Source: Phytoseiulus persimilis (Eukaryota; Arthropoda; Arachnida; Mesostigmata; Phytoseiidae). Taken from it: DNA of 64,000 nucleotides. The stretch is from positions 50,898,745-50,962,744 of the forward strand of contig CM075102.1 of the NCBI GenBank assembly GCA_037576195.1, written 5' to 3'. This document shows positions 1-8,889 of this stretch, piece after piece. Each line of letters begins with the position of its first letter. Position 1 is the first letter of the stretch. The notes under the pieces were generated by a model. The model saw nothing but the letters and a program-made list of their open reading frames with translations, did no database searches and had not been told where the DNA came from. A program made the position numbers and the translations under genes.

Positions 1-3000
1 TTTGGTGTCGTCATGAACGGTCTTGTAGCGGGAGGGCAAGCGAACCGACCAACCAAGCAACGGACGAAGCGACCGAGCCGCGGTCAGCAGCCCCAGCGAG
101 GCAGTCTCTGATTTTGGTTGACGCCGACAGCTGACTGACCGGCCGGTAGTCTGAACGCGTGTTGGACGACGGTGTTTGTTGCTCGTTGTCCACGGCGGAG
201 GTAAAGCCGCTTGCTTGCTAGCTAGCTAGATGGCTTCGACAACGTGCAGTCAGTTAGCCGCTGTGCTCTTCGCGATCCGCGACTCTGGTCATGACCCAAA
301 TCGCAGAGGAAAGGGCCAAACGCTCGCTGTCAGAAACTGTTGCTATTGCTGCTACCGCCGCCGACCGCGCTACGCCGCCACGTCAAACTTCACTTCCACC
401 AGCGGCCCATACTTCAGTTCAGCAAAGTTTCGTCTGATCGATCCGTGGGAAGGGTTGTTCCCCGAACGCGCCGGCTAACGATAGCGATGACGGCTTGCTG
501 CTCGACACGCGCTAAAATCTTCTCGTAGCCAAGACCCGTTACGAGTTTACAAGCGTTGACATTGTTTGGATTCTTATGGTTTGATTCTCGGCAACGATCG
601 GCGACGTTCCTGACCGATAAAATGACGTTGGATTCCCCTCGTTGACTAGACCTAGCCACCTTGCAGCTGTATGTCATTGAATCGATTCGCCGATTCTCTC
701 TTTCTGGTCGGTAATGAACCATTACAACTTGCACACTACAACCCTTTTCGCGAAACTCTCGCGCTTTCGGAACGGTACGAGAGTCCGGAACGAAGTTGCG
801 GAAGTTGGCGTTGAACAGAATTTCCGGACCGACGCCAACTGCGGGATCGCTTCAGCAAACGCGAGCAAGACGAAGAAGAACGAGGAACACCAAGTTTTGG
901 CAGTGGATCCTGGGTGGCAGCCTTGATGAGCGCAACACGCGTACCTTCCAAGAGTTCGGTCCCGGATACTCATCTCACGGAGATAGCTCGCAACCAGCCT
1001 TCAGGTCAACGATCCGTTAGCGCCATCGAACCCCCCAAGCTCAGCAGAAGACCTTCTCATCGATCTCGCTATTGAAGTGTATGGGAATCGCTCGTCAAAT
1101 CAGCATCCACCCAATCTGATTTTGGTCACAGAGCGTGGATTGTGTTACCGTGTCTTGGCATGGATTTTTCAGAATGACTCTCAAACGCTGGAAAGCATTT
1201 CCGAATAGTAGTAGGAAGAAACTGTTCGCGATTTAGTGAGTGTGTAGGTGTGGGTCAATGGCCCGCATGGCGTTTGAGTCGAACCCCGACGAGATGGCCA
1301 ATTTTTCCCAATGCTATTCCAAGACCGAGACTCATAGCAGAACTGAACAAGTCGCATTCGGCAAGAACGCATTTCAAGATCGTTCAACAAGTCACCGGTG
1401 CCGATCGTACCTGGAGCACCGAAAGCAGTGCTCTCTCGAGTGATAAGTTGCGTCATTACTGCCGTTAGTCAGGCTAGTTGATCAGTGCGGCAGGTTTGCG
1501 CTGGTCAGATATGTACTCGCGAATCGTCACGCTTCACGTACAGCGTTCATTGATATCTTGTCCGGCCGAGATGGCTTCAATCAATATCGGGTCTGGTTCG
1601 CAAAGTTTCGGTCGAATCCGTGAGGGACTTGATTGGAAAAACTCGCAAACTCATCGAGAACCAATATCGGGTACGGCTCGGAGCTCCATAGACTCTTCCA
1701 AAGCCGATGAGTTCAAAGCGAATCGTTGATGTCATCCGCGATTGATTCCGCAACGTAGGATTAAAGGCTCCCTGCCACGGTCGGGCCCTTCATCCATTCT
1801 TGCGATGCTCCGCCGTGGAAATTCTGCAGCTGTCCAAAGTATTGGAAAATCGCACTCCCATCACCTCTCGTGCCCCTAAAGGGATTTCACCATTCGAGCT
1901 CAGTGAGCGACCACCGCTTACTTGGTCTAAACTGATCGTTTGGAAGAGGATCAGTCCCCACAATCTAATGTGCCACGATAAATCAAAATAAAACAATCAG
2001 CTCAAAGCTCCGACAGCGAGCGGCTGTTCGGTGCTTGATAGCAAACACGTGACAATCTATCTTTTCCGACTCCTAACCTTGTCATCGGAACCGTGGTTTC
2101 TCGAGGTCCTCCCATTCCCGCTTTCAGAGTGTGCCATCGGATCAAAATCGTTGCGATTCAATATCATAGATACCGGAACTTGTATGAGGGTATCGGTGAT
2201 GAGCGTAGCTTAATCGCAACTCGGATCAAAAGCGCAAGCTCATGGCGTATGCCGGTCCGTGGCCCCGCGCAGTCAGAGACGGAAGTGGTCACCTTTCGCG
2301 GGCATTCACTAACCCGCGAGACGATGATTTCCGAAGCAAGTCTGTGTAACTCTCACGATTCTGAAACCACTAGTTCTCAAAGGTCCGTCCCCTGTCTCGG
2401 CGGAGTCGATGTCTCGGATCATGTTTGTGAACGCTTTTCCCGCTCGATTCCGGCAGGAGTTGAAACAGCTCAGCGAGCTCCTGAACGGTTTCACTCGGCA
2501 AAAAATTACAATGCATGCCGCTGGAATGTGTGGAACTTGGATCAGAAACTGCTCTGGAGATCCGAAGGGAGATTTGTCACAATAGAATCGAAGCTTCGAT
2601 ACCCGATCCGAGCTCCAGAGAACACCCAGACACAGGAGACGTCTCTCAGCACTCCCGGGAAGCTCTCATCCCAATTTCAATCATCGGGCAAGTTCGGATA
2701 TGAATGACTCGGTCGGGAGGCGAAAGCACTCAATAGTGGGATGGTAAGCCATAAAATCCATGTTTGCACGGACACTGAAACGAGTTCCACTGCGGAATCT
2801 GGAACGCTCGAGAAGTGAAAGTTCACCAGGTGAGAGGACGCTGCTTCTGTTGGTGTATTTTTTGGATCAGACGGTAAATTCTCTCAGTCTATATGTTTTC
2901 GGAAGATTGTTTCACTTGGAACCAGCATCCGCGGCTGAATGACCCCGCGTTTTTGTCGAAAGCGCTTGGAAATGTTTAGCCGGATTCGGTTGGAATTGCC

Positions 3001-4350
3001 GATAATTTCCACCCGCATGGAGAATTCTCATTACGGACAGAGGTGCAAGCAGCTTTTCCCGTCGGGTCGGCTGGACTCTCTGATGTAACCATTGACGCTC
3101 AGCGCTTGCATTCATCTCTTTTCGGCGAGGGGGGAAACTTGAGAAACATGATCTCTGTATCCAAGTTATCCATCCTGACACTTCGACCCGCGTTTTCAGT
3201 CCTGCATTCTCTAACTCCATTCTGAATGATATTTCTCACCTGGGTCTGAGGAATGGATCTTTCAGCCTTAATTTGCTCTCGCGTGAGAGCTTCTTCGAAG
3301 ATTCGAATAATGGTTCCGTGTTTCTCGCGCCTTCGCGTGGATTCGGAACTGCATACCTTACGAAGAGCAGGAGTCAATTGGTTTCGAGCCTCATTGTCAA
3401 ATTTCGCATCCACTCAGGTCGCCTCCCCATCGTGAGGAATCCGACTGGATACGCGCATCCCCTCATCAGTTCTGATATTCTCAACTTGGGGCAGCACATG
3501 TAAAACCCCGTAATGTGGTGTTCTGACCCCTGATAAGAGAATCGCCATCTCGAACATTCCATCATGATGAGTCAATGATAGCAATTACCAACCACTGTTC
3601 GCAAAATCCGAGGGATTCCGCTGTTTCAATCAGTCGTGGCGCTTTTGTCTTCAGAGCGCGAAACAACGACCGAGCGGCGGCCGGCAGCCAACTTCCAACC
3701 ACCATGGGAGCTGGGCGAGTGTCATCATCGCTACTCTGCCAGTCGTTCAACCGCGCTGCTCCGGCTTATGAACGCATGGGTGAAAATACCGCGCAGGGAT
3801 GCTCGGTGGAGCAGCGGTACCGTCGAAGAGATGTTTCATTCACTCAAGTTCCTCGAAGCGTCCGCTGCGGAATCCCCCGATGCTCTTGGTGTTTCGGAGG
3901 AGTTTTCTCACTCTCCGTTCGAGCGTGTGGGGCTTGACCGGTTTAGTCTCACAGTTCATGTCTGTGTGTCGCGGTTATCCCCTCGAGATGAGGGGAGCAC
4001 CATTCAGGATGTTCCTCACAATCACCCGCTCGGCCGGGGCGGATTCTCGAGCTACGGATAGCACGATGATAATGTTGCGGTGAAATCAGTGGTCAGATCA
4101 TGCGGGCTCCTATGAGCTGCTAACAATTTTGAGAGCATGGCTCGATCTCAATTGCAGAAAGCGTCATGGGCCAATTGTTCTTCGGGAATCCGCTTTATCA
4201 ACGATGACGCCAGTGGTGAGAGGAGAGAACAAACGCGCCCGGCGGAGGGGACGGCGAAACCAAAAAGGCAAAAGACGCGATCACAACAAAGCGACACTTT
4301 CAGGGGCTAATTTTGTATCGTCCGAGATCGACTATTCACTTTTTTAACTG
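1..4350. other. No recognisable gene (left flank)
   Basis: I read both strands of this stretch and found no exon that I can assign to a family. The open frames present (the longest about 200 codons, at 2093-2707 +) have arginine- and serine-rich, low-complexity translations without domains, and several overlap on opposite strands, as expected of chance frames in GC-balanced DNA. The stretch may hold the 3' end of CEP97, regulatory DNA, or untranslated or intronic sequence of a neighbour to the left. Confidence 0.5.
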
Positions 4351-4354
4351 TATG

Positions 4355-4567
4355 TCAAGCGACGTTTCCATTAATATTCAAGCACAATTGCAGCTGGAGC
4401 GATTCGATATTACGAAGTCGATCGGCGTGCATCAGTCCTGAATCGGAGACTGAGGGTTCGATTGAGTGACGACCTGGTTCCAGGTTACGCTTCACTAGTT
4501 GCAAGCGTTCGGATCGATTCGAATCAAATGACTGCAGGTTGCACCGGCGCTGATTCATGTCTTCAAC
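4355..4567 (-). CDS. Possible terminal exon downstream of CEP97 (tentative)
   Basis: An open frame of about 70 codons on the minus strand ends in TGA at 4355. It follows a possible acceptor (gattcag) and encodes a polar, arginine- and serine-containing sequence with a leucine-rich end (SLQLQLCLNINGNVA). Its place just downstream of the last firm CEP97 exon makes it a candidate C-terminal exon. The phase needed (2) does not match the phase-0 end of exon 4, so another exon would have to lie between them. It has no recognisable domain. Confidence 0.2.
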   Translation of the reverse strand, partial: VEDMNQRRCNLQSFDSNRSERLQLVKRNLEPGRHSIEPSVSDSGLMHADRLRNIESLQLQLCLNINGNVA

Positions 4568-4711
4568 TTTTCGGGAACACCTGAATCATCGGTCGACGAC
4601 ATCGCTCTCAATGATAACCGGAATGACGCACGTAACGTTCTTCAGTGTTTCGCAAAATCGAGACACTCAGAGGATGAATCGCGAAGCATCTCATGCACGC
4701 TGCCAACTCAC

Positions 4712-5919
4712 CTGCTTCGGACAAATTTGCTGAAGATACTCAACCAGAGGCTGATGTTGATTAATGGTGAAGAAACGACCTTTACCTTGGCTATAGAGCC
4801 ATTCGGCTTTGAGGCTGCAATAATGGAACTCGGTTATACAACCATTTCGACCGATTTATCATCAGTTGTGTTCCTGCGGTATCTGGATTAGCGTATTGGG
4901 CTGATTCGGGTTATACGAGCTGATTCGGGACCGACGGTCTTCAGACGGGTGCTTTGATTCGAAGCTTGCCCGTGCAGCGGTTAAAATGGCAAGCCCGAAC
5001 AGAGTGATACCTATGTTGTCTGTATTCAGCTGGTTGACCCACCTTTCCCTTTGAGTGACTACGTAGTCGTCAAGCACTCTGAGACCAAGACACCAGTTTA
5101 TGATATACGGACGATAATCGAATAACTCTTTCTCAACGTAACAAGGATTGCCGAAGAATGCCAGCGCCTCTAACGACGGAAGTTTCGTCAGGAACGAAAT
5201 CTGAAATTCAGAACGGAAGCTATAGCAGAACGCTGGTTCTTGTCGAGTCGATCCCCGGAGACAACTCAGGAGACTGACGTTAAGTTTTGGAGTCATTCAT
5301 ACAAGCAGCATCTCACCATGGTCAGGTCGCCGATCTTGTTCTCCGCTAAGCCAAGCACCGAGAGACTTGCAGGAAGATGAAGCGGGGCTCGCTCCAAGCT
5401 CTGTATCGAATTCCGATTCAGGAGCAAAGTTTTCAATTTGGTCAGCGATGATAGGTCCATGAGATTGGCGATTTGGTTGTCAGACACGTCGAGGTGCACA
5501 AGTGAAACACTGAACTGAATATTTTGCAGTGACTTGAGTTTGTTGTTGGCCAGTGATAGCCACTGAAGATGGCGGAGGTCTTTCAATCCTAGAAGAGGAG
5601 CGGAAATCATTGCCCAAATTCAATCCATCGTCACCCAATTCGCCGAAATCAACTAACCTTCGATGCTCAGAATCTGGTTATGCGATAGATCAACATGCGT
5701 GAGTCGATGTAGCTTGGAAATGTAATACATCCGGGTTAATTGGTTGTGGGCAGCACTGAGTTTCCACACGTCTAAGAAGCAGTCCAAATTGTCCAGTTTT
5801 TGCAACTGATTGTTGTCCAGGCGCAAAGTTTCCACGCCGATCCCGTCGCGCCTGTCCAGTCTTTTCAACGACTGCTCTGAAAGATCCACCTCCATTCCTG
5901 ATGTTGAGCTGTCGGACAT
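4712..5919 (-). CDS. CEP97: CEP97-like centriolar leucine-rich-repeat protein
   Basis: CEP97 partners CP110 at the distal end of centrioles, where it caps them and restrains ciliogenesis. I see four exons: 5919-5658, 5588-5317, 5200-5043 and 4814-4712, with GT-AG introns and compatible phases. The spliced protein has an LRR array (repeats such as [11 protein letters not shown] and [11 protein letters not shown]) followed by the CEP97-specific cap: a FDYRPYI motif, then [13 protein letters not shown], then [11 protein letters not shown], which spans the third junction. That cap separates CEP97 from generic LRR proteins. The start at 5919 (MSDSSTSG) precedes the first repeat; an in-frame ATG at 6033 would add 38 residues unlike the family. 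The tail beyond the donor at 4712/4711 is unresolved. An open frame down to a stop at 4355 may be the last exon, but its phase does not join cleanly. The IQ-motif region of vertebrate CEP97 was not found. Confidence 0.85.
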
Positions 5920-6920
5920 GGCGAGGCTGTGGATGAACGTAGATGTGTCTCGATTGAAACCGCCCGGAAAACGCCAATAAGTAACCAAGCTGAGAGCCTT
6001 CCCAACGTGGGATCCCGCAGTCCGAACTTCCAAGTAGACTCAAGTTAAATCAAAGAGCTCTCCAGGCCGAGGTGTTTCCGCACCGTGACCCAGCCCGAAA
6101 AAGTCCAATAATGATCGCAATGACTCCCGGTTATTTCAAACGGAAAAGTGTCAACAGCAGGGATGAACTGTTTCAGATTTTACGAGTTCTTTCAGCTCTA
6201 GAGTCGGCCATAGTGTCGAGCTGTGTCCTTGTTCAAATCTCGATCTCGATGATTCCGGATCGCTTCAATCCATCTACATACACCACCAGGACGGTGACAG
6301 AACTCGGAACCGTTCTCGCTTCTTACTCTGGTTTTTCGAACTCCGGCACCCGTACAAACCTCAGCTCAGGGGAACCGCTGCCACTGCGCCAAGATGCATG
6401 ATATAGTATACTGTTGTCGCATAGGCGATTCGGCGGAATCTCTGTACTAGAGGATACAGGGCTTCAAATTTCAGCAACGTCCATCCGAACACTCAGTCAC
6501 ACGGAGGAGGGCCCAGCCTCTCTTTACATCGATCCCCTTCGTGCCCCCGGGGGTAGAGTTCATTTTCGTTATTCGCTTTCTATCCAAGATTCTGAACATC
6601 CGAGTTGCTTTGATTACATTTGAGAACCTCGATGGCGCGGAGGCGTTCGCCGCAGCTCAATCGAACGAATTTCTTTGACAAACCCCCGGAGCCGCGAACC
6701 TGATCTCACTGTTTCGAATTTTCGCGCCTTGAGAATTCCGAGGATTCCTTGCACTCGTTGGTGACTGAACCCGACGTTAACTCTTTGTTCTAAGGTTCTC
6801 TTGGATCTTCGGGGGGTTCGATGATGTTCATTCCATTGATATAAGGCGGGAACTAGTTCTCCGGACCAAAACTAATCCGAAACCACTGGAGTCGCCCATC
6901 TTGTTTCGGAATCAAGCTAC

Positions 6921-6930
6921 GTTCTTTTCT
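6921..6930 (+). promoter_or_regulatory. TCT/TOP-like pyrimidine tract at the RpL24 start
   Basis: A TTCTTTTCT pyrimidine run lies about 25 bases upstream of the RpL24 ATG (6953). Ribosomal protein genes of animals typically start transcription at a TCT initiator inside such a tract, giving a 5' terminal oligopyrimidine mRNA under TOR-dependent translational control. The position fits; the start site itself is inferred. Confidence 0.5.
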
Positions 6931-6952
6931 GTGTGCTAGCCACTCCGCAACG

Positions 6953-8853
6953 ATGAAGTACGTCGTATAAGTGATCAAATCCGCTGAAATCCGTGGTTTT
7001 ATACGGAAAAACCGGTTCCAGAATGTAGCTGTGCCTAATTGAAGCATCTCTCCGTGTTCTAGGATCGGCCTGTGTTCGTACTCCGGCTACAAAATCTACC
7101 CGGGCCACGGGAAGCGCCTGGTCAAAGTTGATGGCAAGGTAAGAGACGTTGAAGATGATGAGCGGCCCAGACATCGGAATACTCCACTGATTCCTGCCAG
7201 TGATTCCCGCTTACGTTAGGGTGGAGCTATACTCTCCGACAGTGTTCTTCACTGAATATCCGTCCATATATGCTTATTTGATATGTGGCGGACACGTTTC
7301 CAAGTGCTCACGAATCACGTGTAGAACCTTGTGAGGCACTGGTGATAGTTTCCTCATAGAGGGCCAGAAAGTTAGGCTCAGATAGATATTTCTGATGACG
7401 ATCTATTGCACAGGTCTTCAATTTCCTCAACTCGCGGTGTTTGGCGGCTCATCTGCTGAAGCGCAACCCCCGTGAGTGCAGATGGACGGTGCTGTACCGT
7501 CGCAAGCACAAGAAGGGCGCCGAAGAAGAAACCGTCAAGAAGAGGACCCGCAAGACTGTGAAGTACCAGAGAGCTATCGCGGGAACTTCGTTGACCGAGA
7601 TCATGGCCAAGAGGAACCAAAAGGTAAGACTTCCTCCGATGTTGGCAGGACTTCCCTGAATGCTTCGATAAATCACCACAAGCATCATAATTTTCCACGG
7701 AAACGGGACCTTTCATTTCCTGAGGGCAGATGGTGATGCTAAAACGTAACGGCCGATATGAGCCCCCTGATTTGTTTGATTTGCGTGGGTTAACCAAAGC
7801 CGTACAATATTGATTTGAAACCATTCCAACTATTGTCACCCAGGTCCCTCCCTGCGCAGATTCGAGGTCCTGCGTGGACGAGAGGGCGCGCGAATCACTG
7901 TGTTTTTTGACGGTAATCTCTGAGCTGCTGAGCTCGGGCAAGCGATACTGCTTTCCCCATCGGTTCGCATCGGGAAACCGCTTGGGATGGATCGCGATGC
8001 TAAAAAACATCTTTCTGTCGCCTCTATAGCCAGCTTCCAGGCTCAGGAGATGAACCAGATTGAAACAACCGAGAGTCAACCGCTAAATGTGGGCGGGTTG
8101 TCAATATTGTGCATATTCGGATGAAAAGAGCAATGCAGCTTTTCGCATCGGTTCTAAGCAAGACCGTTCGGGATGAATCGCATTGCTAGAACACGTCTTT
8201 CTGTCGCCTCCATAGCCAGTTTCCAGGCTCAGGAGATGAACCAGATCGAAACAATCGCCAGTCAACTCCTGAACGCGGGATTGGTTGTCAATATACTGAA
8301 TCGTTTCATGGCACGAGCATTGCTGCTTTTCGCTCCGGTTCCAACCAAGACCGATTGGGATGAATCGTAATGCAAAAATAAATCTTTCTGTCGCCTCCAT
8401 AGCCGTGCACAGGCTCACGAGATGAACCAGAATGATACAGAGACCTGGACCGAAAATCCTTCAGGTTCGAGTTCCTGTGGATCCCATCTCATGTTTCAGC
8501 ATCGCTGCTTTTCTCATCGGTTGAAGAGAAGAAACCGTTCGGGATGAATCGCGATGCCAAAAAAAAACCTTTCTGTCGCCTCCATAGCCATGAGAAGGCT
8601 CAGGAGATGAACCAGATGGGGACACCTATCTGTCGAATGCCCGTTCCGTGAAGCTGACTCCTTTCGCTCTCTGTTCCAGCCCGAAGTCCGTAAGGCCGCT
8701 CGTGAACAGGCAATCCGTGCCGCCAAGGAGAAGCAACGTGTCGCCAAGGCGAAGAAGCCGGCTCCGGCTCCGGCTGCCAAGAAGCCACAGACGTCTCAGA
8801 AGGCCTCCAAGCCCCAACAAAAAGCTGCACCTCGTGTCGGAGGGAAGCGATAA
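6953..8853 (+). CDS. RpL24: 60S ribosomal protein L24 (eL24)
   Basis: Component of the large cytosolic ribosomal subunit, at the subunit interface. Four exons were assembled: 6953-6957 (only ATGAA, a 5-base coding exon), 7063-7138, 7414-7623 and 8680-8853, all with GT-AG introns and matching phases. They give 154 residues, against 157 in the human protein. Landmarks are the N-terminal [13 protein letters not shown] segment, the [19 protein letters not shown] core, [14 protein letters not shown], and a lysine/alanine-rich tail ending APRVGGKR. The micro-exon start is forced by the conserved N-terminus and a good donor (gtacgt) after ATGAA. Splitting just after the start codon is common in ribosomal protein genes. 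Intron 3 (7624-8679) is the largest and hosts an H/ACA snoRNA array, as is usual for this kind of host gene. An AATAAA follows the stop by 26 bases. Confidence 0.97.
7682..7809 (+). ncRNA. Candidate H/ACA-box snoRNA (type B) in RpL24 intron 3
   Basis: A 128-nt stretch fits the hairpin-hinge-hairpin-ACA layout. The 5' hairpin is closed by GCATCA/TGATGC (7682 and 7734-7739) with an inner GGAAA/TTTCC stem. The hinge is TAAAACGTA, which departs from the ANANNA H box at its last base. The 3' hairpin is closed by ACGGC/GCCGT (7749-7753 and 7799-7803), directly followed by ACA at 7804-7806 and three more bases. Its sequence is unrelated to the four repeat copies downstream, so it would guide a different site. 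It is a single copy, so there is no covariation support. Confidence 0.5.
7942..8070 (+). ncRNA. H/ACA-box snoRNA copy 1 in RpL24 intron 3
   Basis: First of four tandem copies of one about 128-nt unit. The upper stem CGGTT/AACCG of the 5' hairpin, an ANANNA-compatible H box (run of A before CATC), the 3' hairpin stem AGCC/GGCT and the ACA box at 8065-8067 are present. The basal stem of the 5' hairpin (GCGATAC against GCGATGC) pairs poorly, with two mismatches, so this copy may be the most decayed. Pseudouridine guides of this class work in the nucleolus with dyskerin, Nop10, Nhp2 and Gar1. The target was not identified. Confidence 0.65.
8130..8256 (+). ncRNA. H/ACA-box snoRNA copy 2 in RpL24 intron 3
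   Basis: The 5' hairpin is closed by GCAATGC/GCATTGC (7 perfect pairs) with the upper stem CGGT/ACCG. The H box is AGAACA, matching ANANNA. The 3' hairpin has AGCC/GGCT around an 8-base loop. The ACA box is at 8251-8253, three bases before the likely end. The unfolded pocket sequences (CTTTTC on the left, TTCGGGATGAATC on the right) match those of copies 3 and 4, so these copies probably guide the same uridine. Confidence 0.78.
8317..8442 (+). ncRNA. H/ACA-box snoRNA copy 3 in RpL24 intron 3
   Basis: The basal stem is GCATTGC/GTAATGC, with six Watson-Crick pairs and one G-U. Compared with copy 2 both sides of the stem have changed together. The upper stem is CGGT/ACCG. The H box AAAATA fits ANANNA. 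The 3' hairpin stem AGCC/GGCT is kept although its loop (gtgcaca) differs completely from copies 1 and 2. The ACA box is at 8437-8439. Confidence 0.78.
8499..8627 (+). ncRNA. H/ACA-box snoRNA copy 4 in RpL24 intron 3
   Basis: The basal stem is GCATCGC/GCGATGC (7 perfect pairs, again co-changed relative to copies 2 and 3), with the upper stem CGGTT/AACCG. The H box is a run of A after the stem. The 3' hairpin AGCC/GGCT encloses the new loop atgagaa. The ACA box is at 8622-8624, while the bases around it differ from the other copies. It ends about 50 bases before the exon 4 acceptor, a usual distance for intron-encoded snoRNAs. Confidence 0.78.
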
Positions 8854-8879
8854 GCTTTCGATCGGATGCTGGGTTGGGA

Positions 8880-8885
8880 AATAAA
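8880..8885 (+). terminator. RpL24 polyadenylation signal AATAAA
   Basis: A canonical AATAAA lies 26 bases after the RpL24 stop codon (8851-8853), giving the short 3' UTR typical of ribosomal protein mRNAs. Confidence 0.7.
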
Positions 8886-8889
8886 GCTT

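Noticed and set aside
2093..2707. 204-codon plus frame in the left flank
   Set aside because: No domain or splice context; Arg/Ser-rich composition typical of chance frames.
7139..7413. Possible further snoRNA in RpL24 intron 2 (ATGATGA near 7155; hairpin with CATATA/TATGTG near 7265-7285)
   Set aside because: No D box at a proper distance with a closing stem, and no matching hinge plus ACA arrangement; not enough to call.
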